Assembly (NCBI GenBank): GCA_003963315.1
Contig: RXJP01000015.1
Location: forward strand, 1,235-36,970
DNA: 35,736 nt
Source: Rhodocyclaceae bacterium
GTDB lineage: Bacteria; Pseudomonadota; Gammaproteobacteria; Burkholderiales; Rhodocyclaceae
Direction of reading: 5' to 3'
Part shown: one piece after another, positions 17,691 to 26,110 of the stretch
Position numbering within the stretch: the stretch's first letter is position 1
Layout of the letters: every line of letters starts with the position of its first letter
Notes under the pieces: generated by a model
Database searches by the model: none
The model's input: the letters and a program-made list of their open reading frames with translations, nothing else
Told to the model about the DNA's origin: nothing
Position numbers and translations under genes: made by a program

Positions 17691-18582
17691 GGATCTCATG
17701 ATAGAGCGTGACCGATTCGCTTCCTCGGGTAATGGTCAGGGACAGTGACAGCACGGCATCCCGCTGGCTCACACCCTGGGCATAGGTAATGGTGCAGGCC
17801 GAGATGTTATCGGCCAACACCGCATTCGTTCCCGTTGCGAAGGCTGTGGGCTGGGTTAAGGCATTCCACGTCCCGGCGCCGGTGGCGTATCCGGTGTATC
17901 GCTTCAGTTGCCCTTGCCCGTTGCCCGATGCATCAAGAGCGCCCAGCGTGCCCGTACATCCATAGGACACCGGGCCCGTACTGGGGACAAAGTTGACGCG
18001 ATGCCCCGGGGAATCGAAAGGTAGAGGATTGCTGGTCGCCGTGAAGGAGATGCCGGTTCCATAGGTCACGCCGCCAGACAAGGTGCTGATGACGCTGGTC
18101 AGCGTCCTGCGGTTGCATCCCTCATAAGCATTGGCTCCCAAGTTTCCACAAGCAGCGGTACAGGTGGTATTTGAACATTGCCCGGTATTGAAGACGGTCA
18201 GGTAGTCGCCGACGGAAGCCGATACCGGGCTCACCCCGAAAACATCGAATCCGGCTTCAGTAGTGGACAAGGAAAAATCCAGGATATTGGAACTCCCTCC
18301 TCCCGCTTCCACTCGATAGCGCACGCCATCCTCAGTGGGAATGAATTCGACATAATGGCTTGAAGCGTCCACCCGTACAGAATTGGGGACCGCCATGCGC
18401 ACGTCACGGCCTATAAAACGCAGGGCGCCGTCAGCAATGTCAGACAGCACCGCCCGTCGGGTGGACTCCACATAGCCCTGCACCGGCTTGGCGATGAAAA
18501 CGGCCACCACGCCGGCCAAAATGCCGGTGATGACGATCACGACGACCGCCTCAATCAAGGTGAAGCCGCGCGCCCTAGTCAT
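17671..18582 (-). CDS. mshO: MshO, minor pilin (GspJ-like)
   Basis: Prepilin of 303 residues with a class III signal, MTRARG-FTLIE (cleavage after Gly6, Glu at mature position 5), then the usual hydrophobic helix VVVIVITGILAGVVAVFI. The large C-terminal domain has several cysteines (QCSNTTCTAACGN, GCNRRTL, YGCTGTL, ISACTITY) and a Gly-rich loop. The size and place after mshD are those of MshO, which resembles pseudopilin GspJ and probably belongs to the pilus tip or initiation complex. The ATG overlaps the mshD stop by eight bases, and no Shine-Dalgarno is visible, so coupling is likely. Confidence 0.88.
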   Translation of the reverse strand: MTRARGFTLIEAVVVIVITGILAGVVAVFIAKPVQGYVESTRRAVLSDIADGALRFIGRDVRMAVPNSVRVDASSHYVEFIPTEDGVRYRVEAGGGSSNILDFSLSTTEAGFDVFGVSPVSASVGDYLTVFNTGQCSNTTCTAACGNLGANAYEGCNRRTLTSVISTLSGGVTYGTGISFTATSNPLPFDSPGHRVNFVPSTGPVSYGCTGTLGALDASGNGQGQLKRYTGYATGAGTWNALTQPTAFATGTNAVLADNISACTITYAQGVSQRDAVLSLSLTITRGSESVTLYHEIHVDNQP

Positions 18583-19117
18583 TGTTGAACTTGTAACCGG
18601 TCAAGGTATATGAACTGCTCGCCTTGCAATCCCGCACCGTGACGGTGACGATCCGATAGTTGGCGGTTGTTACCGCATCCCCCGCCGCAATGGTGCCGCC
18701 GGAAAAAGTGGCGCCAGGTGTGGTTACCGCGACGGACAAGTCGTAATTGGGCAGGACGATATTGGCTGCGCTATCGATAGACCGGATACCGATGGTCGCC
18801 CCCGTACAGATTCCGTTGGGATTACTGCCATAGCCATTGAAGTCGCTGACATTGTCAAACTTGGTGCGATCACAGGAAGCGAGGACAGGACATCCGGCGG
18901 GCACATAGCCACCGGAAGGATTTGAGAAATTGCTGTTCAGCACTTCCTCCATCATGGACTCCGCAACCGCAAACGCCTGCTTCTGCCGCACCGGATCAGC
19001 GCTGCCCCGGGTTACCGTGGTGAACACGCTCAGCACACCCGCCAGCGCCACGCTGACGATGACGATGAACACCACCAGTTCAATCAGCGTCAGGCCAGCA
19101 GAGCGTCTAATGAACAT
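18575..19117 (-). CDS. mshD: MshD, minor pilin (GspI-like)
   Basis: Prepilin-like protein of 180 residues. The signal is MFIRRSAG-LTLIE, with cleavage after Gly8 leaving leucine rather than phenylalanine as first mature residue. The helix FIVIVSVALAGVLSVF is followed by FAVAESMMEEVLNSNF, a motif typical of GspI/PilV-like minor pilins. Cysteines occur in GCPVLASCDRT, ICTG and DCKASS. The ATG at 19117 overlaps the mshC stop by 11 bases. It is likely part of the tip complex with MshO and MshP. Confidence 0.86.
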   Translation of the reverse strand: MFIRRSAGLTLIELVVFIVIVSVALAGVLSVFTTVTRGSADPVRQKQAFAVAESMMEEVLNSNFSNPSGGYVPAGCPVLASCDRTKFDNVSDFNGYGSNPNGICTGATIGIRSIDSAANIVLPNYDLSVAVTTPGATFSGGTIAAGDAVTTANYRIVTVTVRDCKASSSYTLTGYKFNND

Positions 19118-19562
19118 AGCCCGTGCCCTGTTCCACCCTAATGGACGGCTGGCCTGTCATGGTAATCGTGGTGGTAGCCGATGCCCGGCCCTGGGGATCG
19201 AAGTAAAAGCTACTTGCCCCCAGCGTTACCGACGAAGGGGGGCAAATTTTGTTTGTGCCGCAACTGTTGTTTGCGCCTGGAAGGCTTATCGCAACCGAAC
19301 ATGTGGGTGGAACAGTCACACTCTCGGGCAGCCGTGGATCAAGCTGAAAACTCAATCCTGTCGTATTGCCGGTAATGCACACATAGCGACGACTGGCGAC
19401 AGCAATTTTTCTGGCGTACTGAAGGGCGGATGCCGCCTGATCGTGAAAACCGGCTTGATCGAAATCTGCTCTGTTGGCGAAGCGCGGCATGATGGTTGCC
19501 GCCAAAATGCCAACGACAATTATCACGATAACCAATTCAACGAGAGTGTAGCCTTTAGCCAA
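19107..19562 (-). CDS. mshC: MshC, minor prepilin
   Basis: Prepilin with the signal MAKG-YTLVE: cleavage after Gly4, an unusual tyrosine as first mature residue, Glu at position 5. The helix ELVIVIIVVGILAATIMPRF and a downstream QAASALQYARKIAVASRR match MshC/GspH-like pilins. Cys residues occur in YVCITG, PTCSV and NSCGTNKIC. The start is a TTG at 19562, giving 151 residues. The frame is open upstream to 19631, but that stretch is the hairpin terminator behind mshA, so a longer leader is unlikely. GGGA precedes the TTG at about eight bases. A weak start after a terminator implies low expression compared with mshA. Confidence 0.82.
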   Translation of the reverse strand: MAKGYTLVELVIVIIVVGILAATIMPRFANRADFDQAGFHDQAASALQYARKIAVASRRYVCITGNTTGLSFQLDPRLPESVTVPPTCSVAISLPGANNSCGTNKICPPSSVTLGASSFYFDPQGRASATTTITMTGQPSIRVEQGTGYVH

Positions 19563-19582
19563 AATAGGGTCCCAAGGACTAG

Positions 19583-19620
19583 GCCAGAAAGACAAAAGGG
19601 CGACTACACGGTCGCCCTTT
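19583..19620 (-). terminator. Rho-independent terminator after mshA
   Basis: On the minus strand a perfect 10-bp stem AAAGGGCGAC / GTCGCCCTTT (19620-19611 with 19604-19595) closes a six-base loop. It is followed by TTTTGTCTTTCT. It lies 18 bases after the mshA stop and just before mshC, so it should end most transcripts after the major pilin, with some read-through into the minor pilins. The stem is also symmetric on the other strand but lacks a T run there. Confidence 0.85.
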
Positions 19621-19638
19621 CCCCTCGGCAAAAACTAA

Positions 19639-20034
19639 TTAGCCGGTGCAAATAACGGTCGCAGTAGCAGTTTGTCCGTTGTTGGTGAGAGTGCAAGATT
19701 TCGTTGTGCCAGCGGTGGCCCCGGAGCAATTTGCATCAGTGCCAGAAATAGTAGTACCAGTTGGCAGAGCGCCGCCTGTCAAAAGTGCCGCAGTAGCCGC
19801 ACAGGCGCCAGTAGAACTCAGCGAAATAACACCCGAGGCCCCCGAACTAATTTGGTATTTAGCGTAATTCATGGATGAAGCGGAAGATAACGAACCCGCC
19901 ACACCAGCTGCGGCAGCACTAGCAGCATCACTCTTAAAATCAACAAACTTAGGCAAGGCAGTCGCCGCCAAGATACCGAGGATGACTATCACCACCACCA
20001 ATTCGATCAGCGTAAAGCCCCGATTCGTTTTCAT
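19639..20034 (-). CDS. mshA: MshA-like major type IV pilin
   Basis: Prepilin of 131 residues, MKTNRG-FTLIELVVVIVILG, with cleavage after Gly6 and Glu at mature position 5. After the helix comes LPKFVDFKSDAASAAAAGVAG, a pattern typical of MshA, and SSASSMNYAKYQ. Four cysteines (78, 103, 114, 129) can form the C-terminal disulfide loops; the body is rich in Ser, Thr and Gly. The ATG at 20034 has a strong GGGAG seven bases before it. A longer frame from 20055 would overlap the previous pilin gene and is rejected. It stands second of two pilin genes and is followed by a strong terminator, which supports the role of main subunit. Its base composition is somewhat lower in GC than its neighbours (about 55% in sampled parts). 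Confidence 0.9.
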   Translation of the reverse strand: MKTNRGFTLIELVVVIVILGILAATALPKFVDFKSDAASAAAAGVAGSLSSASSMNYAKYQISSGASGVISLSSTGACAATAALLTGGALPTGTTISGTDANCSGATAGTTKSCTLTNNGQTATATVICTG

Positions 20035-20048
20035 TCCAATCTCCCGAA

Positions 20049-20555
20049 TTAACAACCAGACGTAATAACCGAAGTCGCGGGTGCGGTGATAACGCCTGTC
20101 GCACTAACTGCCTTCGCGTAGAAAATCGAACATGCCCCTGCGGTGCCGCCGGTAACGTCGAACCGGGTACCAGAAGCAGTACCAGTAGCAACAGCGGTCA
20201 AGCCATCCGCTGTCGGATTGATTTGTGCCGCAAAATCGATCCCACCAGTCGGTTCATCAGGGTAGCCGTACACCATGGCCACCGATTGGCCATCCATCAA
20301 CACGGTACTGGTAGCACTCTTGGGGGCGCAGGGGGAGGCGATCGTACCGGAAACGGCTGCAGAATCCAGTTCGCACCGGGATTTCGCCAATGCCGCCGCG
20401 GATCGGATGGAGCCAAAAATCGCGTTCGCCTTGGCCGTACGCGCATCCTTCTGCGCATCAATAAAGCGAGGCAAGGCCACCGCCGCCAGGATGGCGATGA
20501 TGGTGATGACGATGATCAATTCGATCAAAGTAAAGCCGGTAGAGTATTTTTTCAT
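20049..20555 (-). CDS. mshB: MshB-like type IV pilin
   Basis: Prepilin of 168 residues with the signal MKKYSTG-FTLIELIIVITII (cleavage after Gly7). The helix runs into LPRFIDAQKDARTAKANAI. Cysteines are at 61, 76, 142 and 168, the last being the C-terminal residue. The ATG at 20555 has AAGG about eight bases upstream. Position between mshF and mshA corresponds to MshB of Vibrio. Which of the two pilins is the more abundant cannot be told from sequence alone; the terminator behind the second gene favours that one. It is preceded by a 106-base leader region without genes. Confidence 0.85.
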   Translation of the reverse strand: MKKYSTGFTLIELIIVITIIAILAAVALPRFIDAQKDARTAKANAIFGSIRSAAALAKSRCELDSAAVSGTIASPCAPKSATSTVLMDGQSVAMVYGYPDEPTGGIDFAAQINPTADGLTAVATGTASGTRFDVTGGTAGACSIFYAKAVSATGVITAPATSVITSGC

Positions 20556-20661
20556 CTTGACAACCTTATCAGCTAATCCCTGTCAGGGAACCCCTATCAG
20601 TGCACTTAACGGCCGATTTGAACATAACTTTATATATACGTAACAAGGAACTGGCGCACAT
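20556..20661 (-). promoter_or_regulatory. Pilin gene leader: AT-rich promoter-like region and inverted repeat
   Basis: The longest gap inside the first half of the pilus locus. On the minus strand an AT-rich stretch (20646-20615, containing TTGTTA, TATATATAAAG and TATGTT) stands out from the GC-rich surroundings, but no pair of hexamers has ideal spacing. Further down, TCCCTG-A-CAGGGA (20589-20577) is a perfect inverted repeat in the presumed leader. A separate pilin promoter is likely; the exact elements are not certain. Confidence 0.45.
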
Positions 20662-21123
20662 TCACTGCCCAACTTCCATTTCGACCAATTTTACGCCTGA
20701 ATCCTGACCTCCGGACCTTACCACCTGCCAGCGCAATTCCATGTACGCCCCCCCGGGGAACCCTGAAGACTGGGGGCGATACACCAGCATGCGACGAGGC
20801 CGGTCAAAATACCAGCAGCCGCGTACGCCCTGTGGTGGCGCATCCAGTTCGCCCAAGTAACCGGCAATATTGCCGCCCAACCAGCGCACCGGATTAGTAC
20901 CGACAAGATTCGGCAACTCTCGCTGCCGCCCTTCCATCAACAACTCCGATACCTGCAAACGCATGCCGGTACGCATGTTGCGGATATTCATGTCCACCAT
21001 GTCCCGCTCGACAATGCCCTGATAGCGGCCCAGGAAAGACAGCATGGCCCAAGCCAGAGCGGCGACAACCAGCGCCACAACGGCCAGTTCCAACAGAGAA
21101 AAGCCGCCTTGTCGACATTTCAT
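20662..21123 (-). CDS. mshF: MshF, pseudopilin-like MSHA protein
   Basis: Protein of 153 residues with a prepilin-type N-terminus, MKCRQGG-FSLLEL, and one hydrophobic helix (VVALVVAALAWAMLSFLG). The remainder has MRTGMRLQVSELLMEGRQREL, NPVRWLGGNIAGYLGE and GCWYFDRPRRMLVYRP, a pattern I associate with MshF. Position between mshG and the pilin genes agrees. Its role in the pilus is not well known. It starts 5 bases after mshG, with a GGAG directly before the ATG. Confidence 0.78.
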   Translation of the reverse strand: MKCRQGGFSLLELAVVALVVAALAWAMLSFLGRYQGIVERDMVDMNIRNMRTGMRLQVSELLMEGRQRELPNLVGTNPVRWLGGNIAGYLGELDAPPQGVRGCWYFDRPRRMLVYRPQSSGFPGGAYMELRWQVVRSGGQDSGVKLVEMEVGQ

Positions 21124-21128
21124 CTCCG

Positions 21129-22367
21129 TCAGTGCTTGCCCGTGGCGACCTTGCCCAGGTCCCAGATCGGCAGGAAGATGCCCAAGGCCAGGATCAGTAC
21201 CAGAATGCCGAGGAAAACGATGAGGATGGGTTCGATCTGGGCCGAGAGGGTCTTGAGTTCGTACTCCACTTCCCTTTGGTACATGTCGGATACCTCCTGC
21301 ATCATGTCGTCCAGGGCGCCTGACTCCTCGCCCACCGCGATCATCTGCAACACGACGGGGGTGAATATCCTGGCAGTAATGGCCACCCGCAACACGCTTT
21401 CGCCCCGTTCGATGTTATCCCGCATGGCCTCCACCTTGCGCGCCATGAAGGCATTGTCCACCGTCTGGGCCACCACGGACATGGCTTGCACCACGGGTAC
21501 GCCACTGCGCAAGGCCAGAGCCAGGCTGCCAGCAAAGCGGGACAAGGTGGCCTTTTGCACGATCTTGCCGGCGACGGGGATTTGCAGTTTGAGCTCGTCC
21601 CAGCGCAGCTCCCCGGCCACGGTGCCAGTCCAGGATTTGAACGCCACGACGGCACCGACTGCGCCAAGCAGCAACGCCCACCACCAAGCCACCATGAAAT
21701 TGGAGAAGGCCAGCAGCACTCGCGTCATCAAAGGCAATTCTGCGCCAAACCCCTGGAATACCTTGGCGAAGGCGGGGATGACAAAGATGTTCACCACCAC
21801 GATGGCGGCCCCCATGGCCATCACCACAAAGCTTGGGTAACGCAGGGCGGATTTCACCTGCTGGCGCATGAACTGCTCGAATTCCATGTGATGGAACAGG
21901 CGCAGGAAGATGGCCTCTAGCAGACCGGACATTTCGCCCACCCTCACCATGGAGATGTAAAAGGGGGAGAAAACCTTCGTATGCCGGGCAAAGGAGACGG
22001 ACAGTTCACGGCCGGAATCCAGGCTGTTGCGGATGTCCTGGATCAGATCCTTCATGGATTGCTTGAGGGAGGATTCCTGCAAGCCCATCAGGGCCCGCAT
22101 GATGGGTACGCCGGCTTTCATCAGTGTGTAGAGCTGGCGAGTGAACAGCGTGATGTCGATGTGGGCGACTTTTTCCTCGAAGAACTTGGACAGGTCGAAA
22201 CTCAGGCTCCCCATCCCGCCGCTGCCGCCGGCGGACTGCTTGATCTCGAGGGGAGTGATGCCCTGGTTGAACAGCGCACCTGCCACGGCGGACGCATCGC
22301 CGCCTTCGAGCACTCCCTGGACCATCTTGCCGCCATTGTCGCGGCCTTTGTAGGCGAAATTGGGCAT
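21129..22367 (-). CDS. mshG: MshG, inner-membrane platform protein (PilC/GspF family)
   Basis: Polytopic protein of 412 residues on which the assembly ATPase acts. Two T2SSF domains can be seen (about 73-198 and 277-400), each with the helical bundle followed by membrane segments: VVMAMGAAIVVVNIFVIPAF (181-200), a central pair around 217-243, and ILIVFLGILVLILALGIFLP (381-400). Family motifs include FTRQLYTLMKAGVPI, GEMSGLL and its repeat SRFAGSLALALRSGVPVVQA with GEESGAL. AGGA precedes the ATG by eight bases. It follows mshE after 17 bases. Confidence 0.95.
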   Translation of the reverse strand: MPNFAYKGRDNGGKMVQGVLEGGDASAVAGALFNQGITPLEIKQSAGGSGGMGSLSFDLSKFFEEKVAHIDITLFTRQLYTLMKAGVPIMRALMGLQESSLKQSMKDLIQDIRNSLDSGRELSVSFARHTKVFSPFYISMVRVGEMSGLLEAIFLRLFHHMEFEQFMRQQVKSALRYPSFVVMAMGAAIVVVNIFVIPAFAKVFQGFGAELPLMTRVLLAFSNFMVAWWWALLLGAVGAVVAFKSWTGTVAGELRWDELKLQIPVAGKIVQKATLSRFAGSLALALRSGVPVVQAMSVVAQTVDNAFMARKVEAMRDNIERGESVLRVAITARIFTPVVLQMIAVGEESGALDDMMQEVSDMYQREVEYELKTLSAQIEPILIVFLGILVLILALGIFLPIWDLGKVATGKH

Positions 22368-22384
22368 CGTTCAGTTCCTGCGCA

Positions 22385-24091
22385 TCATTCCTCGTATTGG
22401 CTGCTGATGCGCATGGCGTCTTCCACCGAAGTACGGCCGGCGATGACGAGGCGTACCGCATCCCGGCGCAGGGTGTTGCCGCCCATTTGTTTGCGCGCGG
22501 CCTGGACGAAGGCGTTGGGGTCGTCTTGGTTGGTGGCTTGGACCACTTCGTTGGTCATTTCCAGCATTTCGTATACGCCGGTACGGCCCTGGTAGCCAGT
22601 ACCGTTGCAATGGGTGCAGCCGACGCCCTTGATGTATTTCTGCGCATCCACCCGGTCATGCAGCTCCAGGCGCAACCATTCCCGCTCGTTGGGCGTGGGA
22701 GTATAGGGCGCGGCGCAGCTTTCGCACACCACTCGCACCAGACGCTGGGCCAGCACCATCTGCAAGGACAGGGCCACCATGTAATGGGGCACGCCCATGT
22801 CGAGCAGACGGATGGGCGTGGACAGCGCATCGTTGGTATGCAGGGTGGACAGCACCATGTGGCCGGTCATGGCGGCGCGCATACCGATCTCGGCGGTTTC
22901 CTGGTCGCGCATTTCGCCCACCAGCACGATGTCCGGATCCTGGCGCAGGGCCGTGCGCAACACGCGACTGAAGGTGAGGTCGATCTTTTCGTGCACCTGC
23001 ACTTGGTTGAGGCCGGGCAGGCGGTATTCCACCGGGTCTTCCACGGTGATGACTTTTTTGTCGGTGCCGTTGAGTTCATTCAAAGCGGCATACAAGGTGG
23101 TCGTTTTGCCCGAGCCGGTGGGGCCGGTCACCAACACCATGCCGCTGGGGCGGTGCACCGCTTCCCGCAACCGATCCAGGATGCGCTTGGGGATATTCAT
23201 GGAATCGAGGCGCAGCAAACCGGTGTTCTGGTTGAGCAGACGCATCACGATGGATTCGCCGAACTGGGTGGGCATGGTGGAGATACGCACATCCACCTTG
23301 GCATTACGCAGGTGGATGACGAAGCGGCCGTCCTGGGGCAGGCGCTTTTCCGAAATATCCAGGCCCGACATCAGCTTCAGGCGCAGGGACACGGCGCCGG
23401 CGATCTTCTGGTCGGCCTCGGTTTGCACATGGAGCACGCCGTCGATACGGAAGCGGATGCGCAGGTTCTTTTCCTGGGGCTCGACGTGGATGTCCGAGGC
23501 CCGCAGCCGCAGGGCTTCCTCGAACACGGTTTGCAGCAGCTTAACCACCGGCGCATCTTCCTGCCCCGTGGACAAGCCCAATAGCTCGCCGAACTCCACT
23601 GGCACGTCGCCCAATTCGGAGGTCAGCTCCTTGGCCAGGCCGGCGATTTCCTCGGTCTTGCGGTAGGTGCGGTCGATGGTGGCCAGCACCTGGGATTCGG
23701 TGACCACCGCCAGTTCGATGTCGGTGTGGAGCACCCGGGCCAACTCGTCGTAGGCCACCAGGTCGGTGGGGTCGGACAGGCCCACCAGCAGGGCGCCGCC
23801 CCGGTCCTCCAGCACCACCGCACGGAAACGGCGGGCCTGGGCCTCGGGCAGGCGCTGGATCAGCTCATTATTGAGGGGGTAGGTACGCAGGTCGATGAAA
23901 GGCGCCTGCAACTGCCGGGCAAGGGCCTTGGAAATGCCTTCCTCGGTGACGTAACCGCTGTCCACGAAGATGCGGCCCAACTTGCGGCCGCTGCGCTTCT
24001 GTTCGTCCAGGGACATTTTCAACTGCTCGTCCGTGAGCAGGCCTTGCTGGATCAGCAAATCGCCGAGACGGATTTTTTCTGGACGCGCCAT
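22385..24091 (-). CDS. mshE: MshE, pilus assembly ATPase with c-di-GMP-binding MshEN domain
   Basis: Hexameric PilB/GspE-type ATPase (568 residues) that drives pilus extension. The N-terminal domain has two adjacent 24-residue MshEN motifs, Arg8-Gln31 ([10 protein letters not shown]...) and Lys37-Gln60 ([10 protein letters not shown]...), separated by five residues. In Vibrio MshE this pair binds c-di-GMP. The C-terminal ATPase has Walker A GPTGSGKT (323-330), Walker [13 protein letters not shown] (385-396), a His box STLHTNDA and a zinc site from Cys456, 459, 492 and 495. The ATG at 24091 is chosen over a TTG two codons upstream; AAAGG lies about ten bases before it. It is the first gene of the MSHA locus as ordered here, divergent from trmL. 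Confidence 0.96.
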   Translation of the reverse strand: MARPEKIRLGDLLIQQGLLTDEQLKMSLDEQKRSGRKLGRIFVDSGYVTEEGISKALARQLQAPFIDLRTYPLNNELIQRLPEAQARRFRAVVLEDRGGALLVGLSDPTDLVAYDELARVLHTDIELAVVTESQVLATIDRTYRKTEEIAGLAKELTSELGDVPVEFGELLGLSTGQEDAPVVKLLQTVFEEALRLRASDIHVEPQEKNLRIRFRIDGVLHVQTEADQKIAGAVSLRLKLMSGLDISEKRLPQDGRFVIHLRNAKVDVRISTMPTQFGESIVMRLLNQNTGLLRLDSMNIPKRILDRLREAVHRPSGMVLVTGPTGSGKTTTLYAALNELNGTDKKVITVEDPVEYRLPGLNQVQVHEKIDLTFSRVLRTALRQDPDIVLVGEMRDQETAEIGMRAAMTGHMVLSTLHTNDALSTPIRLLDMGVPHYMVALSLQMVLAQRLVRVVCESCAAPYTPTPNEREWLRLELHDRVDAQKYIKGVGCTHCNGTGYQGRTGVYEMLEMTNEVVQATNQDDPNAFVQAARKQMGGNTLRRDAVRLVIAGRTSVEDAMRISSQYEE

Positions 24092-24186
24092 ATGCAATCA
24101 ACCTTTCGCTGCCGCCGGGCCATAATGCGGCCCACTCCTCATTACGCACACCACCCCTACAGTGGGGCCAGCCTACCAGCCCAGCC
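24092..24186. promoter_or_regulatory. Divergent mshE-trmL intergenic region
   Basis: Must hold the promoters of trmL and of the MSHA locus. Two short inverted repeats are visible: GGGCC-N7-GGCCC at 24117-24133 and CCCC-N6-GGGG at 24154-24167. Neither matches a regulator site I know, and no convincing -35/-10 pair was found on either strand. Confidence 0.4.
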
Positions 24187-24651
24187 ATGTTCCACATCGT
24201 CCTATTTCAGCCGGAAATCCCCCCCAATACCGGGAACATCGTGCGTTTGGCCGCCAATACGGGCAGTCGGCTGCATCTGGTCAAACCCCTGGGTTTCGAC
24301 GTTGCGGAAAAGTCCGTGCGCCGCGCCGGCATGGACTATGCGGAATTCGCCCAGGTGCAGGTGCAAGATGACTGGGCTGCCTGCCGCGCCGCCCTGGGAG
24401 AGCGCCGCCTGTTTGCCCTCAGCACCAAGGGCAGTACGCGCCATGATCTGATGCAGTATGCGGACGAGGATGTGTTCGTCTTCGGCCCGGAAACCCGGGG
24501 CCTGCCGATGGACATGTTGGAGAGTTTTCCGCCAGGGCAACGCATCCGGCTGCCCATGGTGCCGGGCAACCGCAGCATCAATCTCTCAAACGCGGTGGCG
24601 GTGACGGTGTTCGAAGCCTGGCGGCAACTGGGTTTTCCCGGCGGGGTCTAG
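24187..24651 (+). CDS. trmL: TrmL, tRNA (cytidine/uridine-34-2'-O)-methyltransferase
   Basis: SPOUT-family enzyme that 2'-O-methylates the wobble base of tRNA-Leu with SAM. The 154-residue protein shows all three family motifs: [10 protein letters not shown] (12-21), [10 protein letters not shown] (98-107) and the knot-forming [12 protein letters not shown] (128-139). Length and N-terminus ([17 protein letters not shown]) are standard, so the ATG at 24187 is sure even though no Shine-Dalgarno is visible. It converges on gpsA with 15 bases between. Confidence 0.95.
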   Translation: MFHIVLFQPEIPPNTGNIVRLAANTGSRLHLVKPLGFDVAEKSVRRAGMDYAEFAQVQVQDDWAACRAALGERRLFALSTKGSTRHDLMQYADEDVFVFGPETRGLPMDMLESFPPGQRIRLPMVPGNRSINLSNAVAVTVFEAWRQLGFPGGV

Positions 24652-24666
24652 GCCGGGGGCGGGGAC

Positions 24667-25644
24667 TCAGGCTTCGGCCTTGGGATCACGCCCCATCAAC
24701 TGCTCCACCACCTGCTGCGGGGTGACCCGTCCGTCGAGTACCTCGCAGACCGCCTTCGTGATGGGCATATCCACGCCAAGCTGGGCCGCGCGACTGGCCA
24801 CTTCCCGGGCGGTCAACACGCCTTCGGCCACATGCCCAAGATCCCGGGTAATGTCGGCCAGGGCCTTGCCCTGAGCCAGGGCAAGGCCGACACGGCGGTT
24901 ACGGGAAAGATCGCCGGTACAGGTGAGGATCAGATCGCCCATGCCGGCCAGGCCCATGAAGGTTTCCCGCCGGGCGCCAAGGGCCATGCCGAAGCGGGTG
25001 ATTTCCGCCAGGCCCCGGGTCATCAACGCCGCCCGGGCGTTAAGGCCTAGGCCGAGGCCGTCGCAAACGCCGCAGGCAATGGCCAGCACGTTCTTCACCG
25101 CGCCGCCCACTTCCGCCCCCACCAGATCATCATTGGCGTAGAGCCGCACGCGGCTGCCATTGAGGGCCTGCACCATGGCGGTGGCAAAAGCGGTATCGGC
25201 AGAGGCCAGGGCCACCGCCGTCGGCAGGCCGCGCGCCACTTCTTCGGCAAAGCTGGGGCCGGTGATCGCGCCGTGAGGCGCCGTGGCGCCAAACTCAGCC
25301 ACCACCTGATGGGGCAATAAACCGCTGCCGGCTTCCAGGCCCTTGCAAGCCCACAGGAAGGGCAGCCCTGGCGCTTGCCGCACCAAGGCTTCGACGCTGG
25401 CGCGCAATCCGGCCATGGGCGTAGCGATAACCACCAAATCCGCGCCGGCAAAAGTGGGGGTGGCCGTCACCGCCAAGTCTGGCGGCAAGGTGCAACCGGG
25501 TAGGTAGCGGCTGTTCTCCCGAGCAGAAGCCAGGGCTTGCGCCTGGGCGGCATCCCGGGCCACCAGTGTGACCTGGTGGCGGCCGGCAAAGGCGACGGCA
25601 AGCGCAGTGCCCCAGGCACCGGCGCCGAGAACAAGGATATTCAT
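24667..25644 (-). CDS. gpsA: GpsA, NAD(P)-dependent glycerol-3-phosphate dehydrogenase
   Basis: Cytoplasmic enzyme that makes sn-glycerol 3-phosphate from dihydroxyacetone phosphate for phospholipid synthesis. The N-terminal Rossmann motif [10 protein letters not shown] (7-16) binds the cofactor. Lys101 in CKGLE and Lys184 in [12 protein letters not shown] are the conserved lysines, the latter the catalytic one. [16 protein letters not shown] and [12 protein letters not shown] are family signatures. 325 residues is normal length. It is the last gene of the operon and starts 13 bases after the SH3 gene. Confidence 0.96.
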   Translation of the reverse strand: MNILVLGAGAWGTALAVAFAGRHQVTLVARDAAQAQALASARENSRYLPGCTLPPDLAVTATPTFAGADLVVIATPMAGLRASVEALVRQAPGLPFLWACKGLEAGSGLLPHQVVAEFGATAPHGAITGPSFAEEVARGLPTAVALASADTAFATAMVQALNGSRVRLYANDDLVGAEVGGAVKNVLAIACGVCDGLGLGLNARAALMTRGLAEITRFGMALGARRETFMGLAGMGDLILTCTGDLSRNRRVGLALAQGKALADITRDLGHVAEGVLTAREVASRAAQLGVDMPITKAVCEVLDGRVTPQQVVEQLMGRDPKAEA

Positions 25645-25657
25645 GGCAAGGAAAGAA

Positions 25658-26101
25658 TCAGAGGCCCCATACCTGGGCCACGCGAACGAAGCCGGATTGG
25701 CCGTCGCGGTGCTTCACCTTGACCCAGCCTGCAGGTCCGGCTTCCAGCCAGTTCAGGACCACATCTTTCTCCGCTTCGAACACCAGGGGAGCCTTATCGT
25801 CGGCCTGAGCTCTTACCTGGGCTTTGTCGACACGGACCATCACAGTCCGCTGCGGGGAAAGTGACCTGTTCTCTATCCAGGCCATATTGCCCTTGGCATC
25901 CCGCACCTTGCTCCAGGCATCCTGCGCCAACACCAACTCCACCGGCGTGCCGCGGGCGATGACAAACAGGCGTTTGGCCTTCGCCGCAGGCGCATCCCAC
26001 AGCACCGCCGCTTCAGTGGCGGAACGGTAGTCCAACGCCCAGGCGGCCGGTACGGCCAGCAGCATGGAAAATGCAAGGAGGAAACGGGAAGAGCGGGGCA
26101 C
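25658..26101 (-). CDS. SH3-domain periplasmic protein
   Basis: Exported protein of 147 residues with a signal peptide ([22 protein letters not shown], cut before LDYRS). Two bacterial SH3-like stretches follow, around [26 protein letters not shown] (50-76) and [28 protein letters not shown] (112-140). Such domains usually bind peptidoglycan or cell-wall peptides; the exact role is unknown. The GTG at 26101 has AAGG seven bases before it and follows the secB stop by nine bases. In Escherichia coli secB and gpsA are directly adjacent, so this gene is an extra member of the operon. Confidence 0.85.
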   Translation of the reverse strand: MPRSSRFLLAFSMLLAVPAAWALDYRSATEAAVLWDAPAAKAKRLFVIARGTPVELVLAQDAWSKVRDAKGNMAWIENRSLSPQRTVMVRVDKAQVRAQADDKAPLVFEAEKDVVLNWLEAGPAGWVKVKHRDGQSGFVRVAQVWGL

Positions 26102-26110
26102 GGTAAGGCC

